DNA of 64,000 bases from Armillaria gallica (Eukaryota > Basidiomycota > Agaricomycetes > Agaricales > Physalacriaceae). Each line of letters begins with the position of its first letter. Positions within the stretch are counted from its first letter, which is position 1. A program made the translations under genes and the position numbers. Positions 46,410-58,263 of this stretch are shown one piece after another. The notes below the pieces were generated by a model. That model was not told the origin of the DNA, made no database searches, and saw only the letters and a program-made list of their open reading frames with translations. The stretch covers positions 6,572,001 to 6,636,000 of the forward strand of contig JBANDB010000001.1 of the NCBI GenBank assembly GCA_037576215.1, given 5' to 3'.

Positions 46410-47230
46410 TCCCTCACCACACCATAACCAAAATTTCATGCTGAACCCACAGGCACAGCATCTGTTGATAGGCAGGTTCAGGATGCAGATCCCTCTCTTT
46501 TATCTCGTATCTCTCCTTCTTTGCTTGAGTTTCTCTCCTCTCCAGTGCCATTTTTTGAGGGGACCATGCTCTCAATTTTCTATTCTGGTCTTTGGATGAG
46601 ATGATTACCTCTTCTTTCAGATCCATTGGTTTAGTTTGGTTACACTGTTGGGTTCAATTCCTAGTTGAAGATTGCCAAGTGCAAAGGTCTATTTTTTTCT
46701 TGTGGTCTTTTATAGCCATCTCCAATGCCCACAATGATAACTCCAAAAATCAGAAACAATCATATTTGGTGCAAGGCCCATACATAAAAGACCCAACACT
46801 GGAGGGTTTATATTTTAGGTTAGCTGGACTATTGTTAGAAGTGATGGGATACTTTTCACACCTGACAAGATCTTGAAGAAGAGTATTCAACTGGACACCA
46901 TCAGGGATAGGGCCATCAATTTTTGTGTGGCATAAACCAGGGGGATTGACAGCACTCAATCCAAGAGAGATGTTGCCAGTCTGGTCACCACTAAACTTGG
47001 TGAAATCAGATCTGGTGAACTGGCAGTGGAACAGCCCATTGAGTTCAGAGTTCTTCAGGGCAATCTGGCAGTAGGGCACTTGTAAATTGTCAGGTTAAAA
47101 GAAATTAGTCTATGACTATGTGAGAAGATAAATATGAAGCTTACAGCATTGCGAGGCTGCTGAATAAACAGCTGGGTCAACCTGATTGTCTCAGTATCAC
47201 TGCTAAGCTGTTTGGCAATGTTGGAAAAGT
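46410..47230 (-). pseudogene. Decayed gene of unknown family with an intron
   Basis: A short exon reading AKQLSSDTETIRLTQLFIQQ ends at a GTAAGC donor near 47145. An intron of about 65 nt with a CTGAC branch-like motif leads to PYCQIALKNSELNGLFHCQF at about 47078. The frame continues to about 46414 with two stops and ends in a charged helical part (ALERRETQAKKERYEIKERD). I do not recognise the family; the exon-intron structure supports a real fungal gene. Confidence 0.4.
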
Positions 47231-47594
47231 CCAAATTGTCTTATAAGGCTTTATAAGGTAATGTTCAGCTGTGAGCGGACACAGGAGATTATAAGATCTT
47301 ATTAGTAACAAGTGTTTGGTTACGAGGTACCAAATAAGAAAGACAGTGTTCCTTATTTGATATATATAAGGCACCAACTGACAGTTCAGTTGGCAAGGTT
47401 ATAAGGAATTTGATTTCTGATATAGTTTGAATAAGGTGGCTAATAAAGTAGCTGATAAGGTGTTAAATTAGAGTGCCGAAAAATTCAATAAATATATATC
47501 AAATCAATGATATAATATATCTATTAGATATCGAATCTAATCTAATAGTTGTTTGAAGGCCTGGAATTCATTATGTAAGCAAGATAAGGAAAGG

Positions 47595-47695
47595 ACAGAA
47601 AATTTACAACAAGGAGAATCAAACCAGTGACCAATAATTTACAACATTAGATAATCATTAAAGATGGTGTTATTACAGTTATGCCATAGGGCTTT
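47595..47695 (-). repeat. Possible tRNA-derived SINE-like sequence
   Basis: On the minus strand TGGCATAACTGT resembles an A box and GGTTTGATTCTCC a B box about 60 nt later. No flanking duplication was found. A weak call. Confidence 0.25.
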
Positions 47696-47920
47696 TATAT
47701 ATATAGGGTGTTGACTCTATATATCATTACTGTAACCAATGTGGCCTTTTTTTAAAAACAAGTCTCACCCAATGGTCTGCTCACATTCTACTCAGTTTCT
47801 GGCAGAAATCAGACATTGCTTCTAAGTGGCAAGTCCATTACATGCTGTAAATCATCACCCATATATATCATCCTCCTCAATACCTTCATCCTCACCAGTT
47901 CGGTGCATTGTATGCTTGCT

Positions 47921-49689
47921 TCAATGAGTCAGCACAGGTGGTGCTTTATGTTGAGAGACTAACACTGCACCTCGGGCTTTACCTTGGCCCTGCCATTTGT
48001 TTCCCCGACCATGACCTGTACCTATCTTGTCCGCTACCTGAATCTGTTCATCAATGTCAGGGCTAATATTGCCTGTAAAGATAATGAAAGGGTATTCACA
48101 GGGTGTTCAACTTCATCCACAGCATTAGATTCAGCTAGAAAAGGATAATTAAAATCAAATCATTACAATATAATGATTCTCACCTAGGGTTACTGCTCCA
48201 ACACTGTCAACAAGCTCTTCAACAGTGACATTTGAAGGGCTGGGGGTGTGTGTGAGTTCTGAATTAGATTGGACATTGACTCCCTGTGCTTCAAAGGGCT
48301 CTTCGTCAGATGCAGAGGAATCAGAGAAGTCGTTGGGTATCTCAATGATCTCACCTTCTTTGGCTCGCTGGCTATTGTGATCCAAGCTCTGGTCCTTGAA
48401 GACAAATTGATTGAATGCAGCGACAGTGTCCTTCATGTGGCATTTGTTGAGATACTTAATAATAGTTGATTTGTAGAGCTTGAAGTCAGCTGCATAGTGA
48501 ATGTGAGAGTGTTCCCCATGTTCATCAAAATGTTCATCGCCAGAAAGAACAAAACGGGCCTAGCAAGTGACTTGTGAGCGACTGCACATCCTAAGACTGA
48601 GAGTATACTAACCATAATGGCTGCAAATGCGATAGCACCTGGTGTGACTTCATTCATGCCCTAAAGGATTCCATTTGTCAGTTTCTTCTTGATGGCTTTG
48701 CCTTCCCTCAAACTTGCTGAGCTGAACAAAGTGACAGTGAGTATTTGAAATTATGATACCCTTTAGGCCAAACATGCATACAAAGAAGTAGACCTTACCT
48801 TCATCAAGGTCTCACTTCTAAACAGAAACCGATTGTCGATGCCTCTCACACCGTCTGGCCAAAGGATAGGTGGTAGGGACATGTGTACTTTCTTCTTGGC
48901 ATCGTAGCCTAGAAGTTGCTGACAGGTGGGATCTTCAAACATGTCAAACCCTTGCTCTGAAGCTGATGGGACCATGGACCCAAAGATGGTATAAAAACAG
49001 TTGTGCTTGATGCGGCCAATGAATGTGGAATGACCATCAGAGGCACATTTGATAAACTGAGAAAGACTCATCAGCACATAAAGTATTAGAAGATACTGAA
49101 GTAGATTCATACCCTTTGTTTCACTGGACCATAGTTCCGTTTGAATAAGACTGTGTGCTCTAGCTTCAAAGTTGCATAAACCTCTGCATAAAGTGCATTC
49201 TTTTCTGACTCTAGAGAGGCATATCATTCAGTGCTGAGTACCAGCCCATTGTCTACAGACTCCTGGGCTTGGAAAATTTCACTCGTGTTCACCCATGGAT
49301 CGATCATTGACATGCAGTACTTGGCAAACCGCATGATATACTTGTACTGGACCCTCGTCAAAGTAGCTTTTTTGTCACCGGATCCAGAAGGCATTGCCAA
49401 TGTGAGGAGTTGATTCTTCTCCATCAGGTCATTGACCTGAAGCTGAGTCTGCCGAAGCATCTGTGCAGCTGTGAGCCTATCAAGAGACTGAGAATAAAGA
49501 TTTAAATCTTACTTGGTCTTGGTCTTGGTAAGATTGAAGCAAGCGCAGGATGTCAATGAGGCCGCAAGTCTTGAAATAATCGTGCAGCTCCTCGAGATCA
49601 GAGGTAGGCACTTCTGAAGGCATGCTTGTATTTGTCATACTGACGACTGGGGCTGGCGGCTGTTCTCGGTGCTCCACTGGATTGGACAT
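47921..49689 (-). pseudogene. Agaricomycete-specific gene of unknown function, four exons, three introns, two premature stops
   Basis: Exon 1 (MSNPVEHREQPP to QDQDQ) ends at GTAAGA near 49511; an intron of about 52 nt leads to MLRQTQLQVNDLMEKNQLLT. Then come TRVQYKYIMRFAKYCMSMID, an intron with GTATGA donor, FIKCASDGHSTFIGRIKHNC, LPPILWPDGVRG and FLFRSETLMK. After a further intron, NEVTPGAIAFAAIM splices over a 53-nt intron to ARFVLSGDEHFDEHGEHSHI. A final intron of about 110 nt (48182 to about 48074) restores GNISPDIDEQIQ and a glycine-rich tail, GHGRGNKWQGQGKARGA, with the stop at 47921. In-frame TGA (after LVLSTE) and TAG (after NGIL) are each one transition from Arg and Gln. The VTPGAIAxAAI and sGDexF pattern matches a large mushroom-specific family I know only as hypothetical. 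It lies about 1.1 kb from the divergently transcribed gene at 50774. Confidence 0.6.
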
Positions 49690-50773
49690 TGTGAGAAGTG
49701 AGGGGTTGTAGGTAGCTTTTCCAATGTTTATGTCCTTTTAAAAGGTCAAGAGGCATCCCAAATGACAAGGAAGTGCGATGTACACAGGACACATTTTGAA
49801 AGGCAGTGCAAAGCTGGATGCAAAGTACCAATATTGGCAGTCAGCAATGAGCCACACATGCAGTTAGTGAGAAAAAACATGAACACACCTCATCTGTGGC
49901 CAAACAGACATGTAATGGCACCAGCCTTCAGCATACTGAGCGCACCAAACTCATCCTTATTGGTGTCTTCGACTTCGCTGGAGGACCCTATGCACATCAA
50001 TGACATGCAGCAAGAAGCCTTGTGAGAGTCGCAATGTATGGGCTGAAGTGATAAGGACTTGAGGTAAAGTGGAAATAGGTGGGCTCAAGATCGTATCAAG
50101 GTGCGATGCTTAGTGTTTAGTTGACGAGCCAGCTGAAGCGAAGGCGACATCCAAGGTCTCGAGGGAGAGTGGTGATAAATAAGGTCCAGGGAGTAGGTGC
50201 ACAGTGACAGTCAAACAGGTGACAGATGAATGACGTGACAAACATATATATCATGCACGTAGAGAATGCCCAGTGCACGATTCTGTGTAGTAGTTTTTAG
50301 TGTTAAAATAATTTTATGATATTGATAGTTTTCCCAATGAAAGACATCAAGGAATGAGGCCGATGAGAACTGTCAAGCCAATCTATCCATCAACAAAGAT
50401 GTCAAATGGAAACGCTGACCTTGCAGGTCAAGCCCAATGGTAGAAGAGGAAAGCAATTTTCGAAATATTAGATCGTGTATGGGATCATTATTAGCCAGCA
50501 TGAGACGTGACTTTGTAGCACATGTCTGGAATAATACAGGTGCCTGGCATGATCATTTATTGATTGAGCATGCCTTTAGCCACCACAGTACCTGTTTGAT
50601 TCAAGGTGAGTTTTCTTTCTTTCTTTTTCTTTTTGCTCTTTGTCATGGTTGACAGTCATGTCGCCTTGGTCGCTTGACATCTTTGTCAGTGACCTTTTAT
50701 TAATTTGCCCTGATGGTTGACACGACTGTGTCACTGTGTCCACTTGACATCGTTCATTGGTGGTCTAGTCAAC
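49690..50773. other. Region between two divergent genes
   Basis: Probable promoter region for both neighbours. A frame at 50437-50606 (MVEEESNFRNIRSCMGSLLA and on), ending at a GTGAGT donor, could be a 5' exon of the plus-strand gene, but I cannot join it. TTGACA-like repeats around 50650-50770 (GTTGACAGTCATGTC, GTTGACACGACTGTGTC) are direct-repeat-like. Confidence 0.35.
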
Positions 50774-53096
50774 GGTGTGACCCAAATCTTTGGTTGATGG
50801 GTGTGCCTTCAAAGCTGCTCGACGTCTCTCAGTGGCAGTTGGACCAGACCAACCAGGCTCCCTTTTCCTCACCTCGATGATGTCGTGTTCTCTCAACCTA
50901 AACTCAAGTACGATAAAGCTCCCCAGTTGTCACACATGCTTCCCGAAGATCTTGCACCCTCAAAAATTCAAGGTGACTCAAAGCTTCTGCTTCACAACAG
51001 TGCTGCCAGTACACATATGTTGTTAGTCACCTTTGGGACTACATTTCTCTCTAACAAATATCTAGCTAATGGCCCCTTCGACAGCAAATACGGTACCATC
51101 CTGGATGGCCAGGACTCATTCATTGTGATGCCCAACTCATCAATCATGCCTCGACCACCTATTGGTGCCCAACACGAAGTGTACATGTGAGCAAATTATC
51201 AATACGGCATCGATGACCACCTTCAATGGCCTCAAGCATATATCGAGCAATTTCCCCACTTTGCATGCATTCATAGGGTCGCACCAGAGGGAGCCAAAGC
51301 TCTATGCCCTTTGTTTCACAGGCTAACCAATTATGACTTTGTGGAGTGTGACGATACGGCCATCATCAAGGGTGTGGGATGTCTGCACCACTCAATGTTT
51401 CGGAGGCTGCAGAGTGCATGCCAGGCTGTAATCAACTCCGTTGGCAGTGTTAGCGGGAGCAACACTGTGCTGAATGGCTTGCGAAGCCACATTAGCATCA
51501 TTGAGCTACTGTTGGGACGTCTTCACACCCTCCCTACCTCATTTACTCGGGTCGGTCTGACCGTTGCTGAGACCCAGCGTGTTGCACATGAATTACATGC
51601 GTTTGTCGAGTATATGACAATATACAAGCCTCTTATGGAGGCTCCAGAGAGTGATGCACCCAGTATGCCCATCAATGACACTCTTGTTGGTGTGTTTTCC
51701 AATGACGCTACCATAATCCAATGTTTCTTCAAGGCTGGCATTCCAGTCTGGCATATCATTGCGATGAAAGACCTGCGAGGTGTCTGCATTGATAGGCTGT
51801 CTGACTTCACAATGCCACCCTTTGTGGACAAACCGTGCCCTTTATGACTGCCCTTGGTGTCCATTGGATCATCAAGGGACCCTCAAAAGTACCACAAGAT
51901 TCAAGACTTCACCATGCACTCAATATGCTGGGTGGATCTCTTTGCATTGTCGACTCCCATTATCATGGGTCGGGAGGATGTCCCTGTCTCCATGTCAACG
52001 ACATCAAATGCTCATTATTCACCATGTAAGTATTTGCTATTCTCATCAACATTTGGGCTTAATAATCCAATCTCCTTCACAGATCAAAAGAAAGCCTCTG
52101 GATCATGAGCAAAGGGGACTTCACACCAGCTAATAGACCCAAAGCACCCTTTCCTGCCCCCCCTTGGTTGAGCCATGGCATCTCAGACTTCTCGCTGTTG
52201 TTGCTGATTCATCTCACTGTCACTCTTCAGCATGGCCTGAAGCTTCCAATCCTACAGCAATTCCATGTGAAAATCAATACACATTCCCTTGCCCAGACAT
52301 CATTGTGACATTGAATATGGAGGAAAAAGTGAAGTTGTACCTAGTGTCATAGCTTTGCTTGTGAGCACCGCTGTATGCTCATTTGACAGTGACTGAGCAA
52401 GTACCAGTCAATCTGTACCACCAGGAGTGGCAGACAGTACTTGCGATGGGTTTCCTTCATTCGGCTGGTGAAACAGGCAGGTGAGCAGCCAAGTGGCCTG
52501 AGGAGGTACAAAAGATAATGAATGGATACCTGGAAGAATTTCCTCTGTGAGCAGATAATGATGTGCACACAGCATTTTGGCAAGGGAAGGCATACGAGTC
52601 CCTCACATTAGAGAAACGGCAGGAAGTGTGCTGGGAGCTTAGTGAGGTGAATTTCTGTTGTGAATTCAGAGCATTGCACTGTCAAGCAACTGCTTCTTCA
52701 CACTCTCAAGATGTCAGTTGGTGTTTTCCTGATGGTCACCATTTACCTGGCCAGATTGATGTCAGATGTGCCAATTATGATGTTGTGCATCACCTGTGGT
52801 TGCAGCATGCACCATATATCTTTGCCATGAAGAAAATGATGTGGGCATGGAATGGTCCATGTCCAGCACTGCTCAACAAAGTCCAGACCATGGGCTGGAG
52901 GGAAAATGAATTTTTGAAACTTGAGAAAACAGTTGCCACACACTATGCTGATTCTTTTTACCTGTATTTTAGTCATGCACCTGTTCTTCCACATCAACTT
53001 TCACACTGCTCATCAGAGGATTATGTACCAGAAGTTCGGGCTTGCATGTCAACAAGTCAGTCTGGTGTGTATATGGACATCAAGGAGCTCATTTAA
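50774..53096 (+). pseudogene. Agaricomycete-specific gene of unknown function, frameshifted
   Basis: A start at about 50797 gives MGVPSKLLDVSQWQLDQTNQ. After a frameshift the frame reads DDVVFSQPKLKYDKAPQLSH and runs to 51847 with one TGA at 51188-51190 (one transition from CGA). It includes FHRLTNYDFVECDDTAIIKG, LLLGRLHTLPTSFTRVGL and PSMPINDTLVGVFSNDATII. Beyond this, an intron with GTAAGT donor near 52026 and CACAG acceptor near 52081, then frame breaks, lead to the C-terminus at 52563-53096: LTLEKRQEVCWELSEVNFCC, then CFPDGHHLPGQIDV and HYADSFYLYFSHAPVLPHQL. The R-Q-x-V-x-WEL-x-E-x-NF-x-x-EF region followed by CFPDG matches a widespread mushroom family of unknown function, from memory. 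Confidence 0.55.
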
Positions 53097-53511
53097 ATTA
53101 CAATTTGTGTATATGTGGTAGACAAATATTCATTTTTTTCATGTACAGATTTCTATAAAATATATGTTTATAACTAGTCAGTGAGACTGTGCACCATACC
53201 GTCTAGTCATTTTAAAGTCTTGTCAGTGTGGGTACGGGTACATTATGGCCATCTACAGTCATTGACAACCATGTACCCTAGTATAAAATAAATTTATTTG
53301 TATAGACTTAGCAGAGAAAACTTGTGGCATGGCTTGATGGTTAGATAGAAAAAAAAGAGAAATGAAGTTGAGAAATACCACATTTGAAGCTGAAGGCAAG
53401 TCAGATGTGCTCAAGACCACAAAAGAACCACAAATTGGACCAGTCTAGAGGTGTCTCAGTCTCAAGAGAAAATCACATGTCTTTCCCTGAATGTGAACGG
53501 TACATGTCAAT
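53097..53511. other. Intergenic, no gene
   Basis: AT-rich. GGGTACGGGTACATT near 53229 resembles the subterminal motif of the hAT element at 18996-19312 and may be a remnant. Confidence 0.35.
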
Positions 53512-53519
53512 ACTTGATC

Positions 53520-53901
53520 TAGGGATGCCCACTGTACCCATACATATGGTGGATATGGGTACCATATATACTGGCTTATACCTGTACCATTGGTGCTGTA
53601 GAATTTGATTTTTACAGCTGTATTTGTACAGGTATTGTACAGGTAGGCCAAATCAGGCTGTATGCCTACTCCTTTGCATATGTAGTGAGTTCAATTAATG
53701 AAATATAATGTTTTGACCATGAATCTCACCCAAGATAGGTCACTATCATCCTAAAGGCCATCTGTATATGGTATTATATGGGATGAGTACAGTATGGTAT
53801 ATGGGCAAAACCCATACCATACTGTCAAGACCCTTTGGCCATACAGGTTATGGCCATACCTTGTACAGCCATAACCATATACAGTATGGTGGACATCTCT
53901 A
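53520..53901. mobile_element. hAT MITE of the TAGGGATG family
   Basis: Ends are TAGGGATGCCCACTGTACC and, from the right, TAGAGATGTCCACCATACT. A perfect 8-bp duplication ACTTGATC lies at 53512-53519 and 53902-53909. Both sides contain repeated CCATAC/GTATGG motifs. The terminal sequence relates it to 18723-19395. Confidence 0.88.
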
Positions 53902-53909
53902 ACTTGATC

Positions 53910-54545
53910 AGACCCTACTGAACAGGTGTGAACAGTCAAACTGTAGTCTAATACAATAAACCATATTATGATGTTATATGGCCATATGTAGGAGTGCTTG
54001 ACAGTGACAGAACAGCCATACACTGTACTGTACAAATGGCTAGTAGAATGCTTTCAGGCTTGGTATGTCTTCTGTATAACTGTTACTGAAAGCCTTACAA
54101 TATGGCGATGGTGCACAGTAGTCAAGCTACAGAATTGAATGATAACTTATCATTTCAAAAGTAAAATAAAAAATCTTACCGTATTATGATATTATACAGC
54201 TGTCTATTGGAGCTCCTGAAGGCAACAGAACAATTGTACACTGTACTATACAAATAGCTGTTGAGGATATAAGTTTCATAGCCACAGGGCTGACAGCTAG
54301 GCCATTTTTTGTTTTATCTTATTTTGATTTCCATACTGATCATTACCATTTCTTGGCTGTGTACCACCACCATCACATATTTGTCCACAAATACATGTTT
54401 GTTTGAGCCATACCTGTCATGTTGTTTGTGCCTGCTGACATCTATTCCCGACAATAGCCATTATGCTGCATTTGGCTTCAGTCCGTATTCCGTATAACAG
54501 TTACCAAAAACTATATAATGCAGCAACAGTGTGCAGCCCTAGCCA
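53910..54545. repeat. Two related MITE-like segments in direct order
   Basis: About 53965-54120 and about 54180-54540 share ordered blocks: ATTATGAT-TTATA, GGAG(T)GC(T)-TG, CAACAGAACA-type sequence and ACACTGTACT-TACAAAT. They resemble the GTATGG-rich element just upstream. Boundaries are unclear. Confidence 0.35.
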
Positions 54546-54639
54546 TACTTACTATCTGTGCAATTAGGCATACTTTCAACTATGTGCTATATATATTTAC
54601 AAAGTCCACTATGTAAGAATACAATTAGTGTATGAACAA

Positions 54640-57600
54640 CTAATCCTTTTTTAATGAAGCAACATTGCGATATTTAAGAAGACCTGCAACTTTTTTCATT
54701 CTGAAAAAGATATCAGCATCAACAGTGTCCACAACAAAGTAATCCTGGCCATTGCTCAGATCTGAGCTGCTGTCTTCAACTAGTAAGACTCCATGGATAA
54801 TAGAGTAGATAGAAACAAATTGTGAAAAGACCCAAGGATAAGCATGAAAGCAATAAAATCCCAAATCTTTATCTCATTGGAATTTCCAGCATTGTCTCCC
54901 ATCAGTAACCTTAATATCAAAAGGATGAACTAATGCCAATAGGTATCGCTGACTCAAATATTCACATTCAAACAGCTGAATCAGCTGTCCAATGTATGCT
55001 CCTTTATCAGTGTTAATCATCACTCCATTATAACGTGGCTCATTGTAGAAACTTGGACTGCAGCATAATAGATCAGCAGACTCTTTGAGATTGACTAGTG
55101 ACTGATAAGTAACAGTCAAAGTCTGGTGAATTTGGATCTATATTTGTTTGTTAATTAGCACATGGTTTCAATATAAATAAGTACATACTATGTCATGAGG
55201 CATATATTGAATAAATTCTCCTTCAGCTACAGTATCTTTATCAATTATTTTTAGAAATGCAGTCATAAATCTTCCAAGACGAATATGAAAACATTCATAA
55301 GCTGAATCTGAGCGAAAGGCCTCCTCAAGCTCACCCACTGTATGTGGATCCTTTGGAGTAAACTTGAGACTGTGAAGCATGGCTTTACTGTTAAGAGCTC
55401 CAATTCTTTGATTTTGATGACACTGATTCTTTTTGTCTTCAGATAGATCATCAGTTTCTTCCTGCTGATATTTTTTCTGGCGATCAATCTTTTCATGGAT
55501 CTGCATAATGATATCATAATGATCAGTCTTCAGAATCTTAAAGATAATTTCAGAACATTATTTGATTAGTTCTGTTATAAATCATACCTGTTCAGCAACA
55601 TCTTTAAAGTTTGTCTGAGTCTGATATGTTTTCTTGAGTGGGCCATGCATACATTCATTGGGTTTGGTGTTATAGTTTTTTGTAATGCCTTTGGCAATAA
55701 TATCATCAAAAAGATGTTGCTGTGTATGCACTTTTGGGATTTTCCAAGTCGTTGGCTTTTCAAAACCTTTATTATCTATTGTTCGCAAATAAGCCTGCTT
55801 TAATATTAGTATAATATAGAGACATCAGATCTGTAAAACTTACTTTCAATCTCGCATCAAAAATTTCCATTACATGTCTTCTTTCTTCTATGCTTTTTTC
55901 TGTATGAACATCCATTGATGCATACATGTCTAACTCAAGGTAACTTCGAATAACCTTGAGAAGCAGATATGCATCATGATGAGTTTCTTTTGTCAGCAAA
56001 GACTGGGCTGCAAAGAGAATTTGCTACTTGAATAGTAAGTATCATAATGAAATATATGAATAAAACTTACTTTTGATATATGCTCAAATTTTTTAGCATC
56101 TCCAAAATCAAAATTGGTAACATTTTAAAATATATGAGATTTCTCCATCTTGGAAAGTTGGCAATACTATAATTTATTAGTCTTATTCTATTAAAAAAAA
56201 CAAATCCACACAATTTATCAATAGCAACCTTAGCTGCACGTTTATCAACACCAGGTATTTTCTCCAGATGCTCTAGTAGACATAAAAGAAAATGCTTGAA
56301 AAGACCAAGATGATATGCATACAACCGATCCCAGGAAACTGCTTTATATGGGTCACTTCGAGCAATGCTTTAGAATACATTCTAGAATTAATTAAAGTAG
56401 TAGAAACACCCAAAATTAAGGATATTTACTTCAACAGGTCATAGACTAGCTTCTTGTAAAACATCTTCTCCCTCTTCTTCCACATGATTATAAAGATTTT
56501 GCATTTCTTCTGCTGTCTGTGGAAGATATACTTCTAATAGATCTTGTAATCTTTCAAGTGGAATCAAGCAGAATCAAGCAAACAGGACATGGATGAGCAG
56601 ATTTATTACCACATATCAATGTCATCATGCAACTGTATCAAATGGTCAACTATAAAAGATGTGAAATATTTAAATACTTACTGTTCTTTATAATCTGTGG
56701 AAAGAATGAAAATGAATGGATAGATGATAATGATGTCAACAGAATGTGGCAATTTGAAGGCATATCCTGTATGTGAATATTCAGCAACAGATTGAATAAT
56801 TCTGTAAAATCCTTCATGCCAAACAACTCGCTTGAAATTAATCCATGATGGTTTTCCCTTGTGTCTTGAATCATCCTCAACCTAATTGCAGTTAGTTATA
56901 TGATTGAAAATAATCAGAAAGAACTTACAACTGGAAGCCATCCAACAACAGTTCCACCTCCCCAGGTTTTCCCATTACATATTGCATCAGGAAGATTTGC
57001 AATATGTGCTACAACTGGGTATTCTTTTTCTGTACCAAATGATGATAATCATGTTTTGTCTGCATATAAAATATATGCTAATGGTTTTCCACCAGGAGGT
57101 AGTGAGCTCTAAGAATGTGATTAATGATACAGAATTTAATAGGAAAAAAAAATATACCTGAATCACCCATAGTAGATCACCTGTTCAAGGTTCATCAAAA
57201 ATCTGTATTTTTGTATTTGTATTTTCATCCAACTGGAAAATCTTCATGGCACATACAAAAAATGGTGATAATGTTTTATCATTGAGAAGATTGAGTGTCC
57301 AGTCCCATAATGGTCAGAAGTAAACATCATATTTCCATATCTCCTCTTGATATTCTAAAGCCGATGTTTCTTTTTTGAACTGAATTTTATAATAAGTTAA
57401 TATCTAAATATAAAAATATAATATAAAGCATACCTTTGTAAGTAAATTCTCTGCTTTTGACCATGCTTCTTTAAGATCATGGTCATTGTTAATTGTGAAT
57501 GCAGATGGATGATCTCCTGCTTAAGTCTTTAATACTTTGAAGAAACCATCTCGTCCCTCACCATTCAGGTGGGTATGCAAAATATGTTCAGCTAATTCAA

Positions 57601-58263
57601 AGTTATTTTTAGATGCAAAAGGATGCCATGGACGATTCAAGTTGTCAACAAAAGAATCTGTCTTTTCGACAGCAGTCATCTGAAAATACTCCTCACATGT
57701 TAAGATATGAGGGTCCAAAAGTGCTCTCGGATGATATTCAATAACAAATTTTGGGTTGTATGAATTCACCAAGTCAAGAATCTGATCTTCAGCTAAATAT
57801 TATATTTATCAGTAAATAGAAAAGAAATAGTGATCATACATACAGGAGACTGATTCAAATGAAAGAGAAGGTGAAAGGTCTCCCTGATTGTCAAGATGCA
57901 AATCTAATTATACATAGAGTATTAGAGAGTACCATTCATGAATCAAGTATCAAATCTTACCATGAAACTGTAAAGTGAGACCTGCACTTGATGATGGTGC
58001 TTGGTTACCAAATAGCAGCATTGGAGTATTAGTAGCTCCTTGATGTCAATAGATTGTCAGTGTCAATTCATATCATACAAAGCGGAAAACATACCATGAT
58101 CCATGCCAGCTGCTTGCCTCTGACTTGTTTCCATATTAAACTGCGAATCCATAACATCTTGCTGGATTTGCTGTTTACAAGTCTTTCTATGGTTGCCAAT
58201 GCCATTTGCATGAAAATACTTCTGACAATGGGGGCATTGTCAACATTCACATAATGAAGACAT
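54640..58263 (-). pseudogene. Plavaka-type transposase gene, near full length, broken by stops
   Basis: From 58263 (MSSLCEC, then a TGA) a C2H2 zinc finger follows: CPHCQKYFHANGIGNHRKTC. After introns come VIEYHPRALLDPHILTCEEY, PWHPFASKNNFELAEHIL, SSLPPGGKPLAYILYADKTW with the conserved YADKT aspartate, VVWHEGFYRIIQSVAEYS and KSAHPCPVCLL. The C-terminal half holds VIRSYLELDMYASMDVHTEK, KVHTQQHLFDDIIAKGITKN (frame as in the family), NTKPNECMHGPLKKTYQ, LLCCSPSFYNEPRYNGVMIN and QDYFVVDTVDADIFF, ending at 54640. This order and these motifs are those of the Plavaka transposases (cut-and-paste, CACTA-related, many short introns). Stops after LKT (TAA), in YF-x-PLWDW (TGA), in DEP-x-TGD (TGA) and near the start are all single transitions. 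I did not find its terminal inverted repeats. Confidence 0.85.

Noticed and set aside
47421..47560. A replication origin or centromere-like AT-rich tract
   Set aside because: AT-richness and ATATAT runs are common across the decayed DNA here; no specific motif supports it.
53910..54640. The terminal inverted repeat of the Plavaka element
   Set aside because: The repeats here pair with each other in direct order and resemble small hAT-like elements; no matching inverted copy is found beyond 58263.
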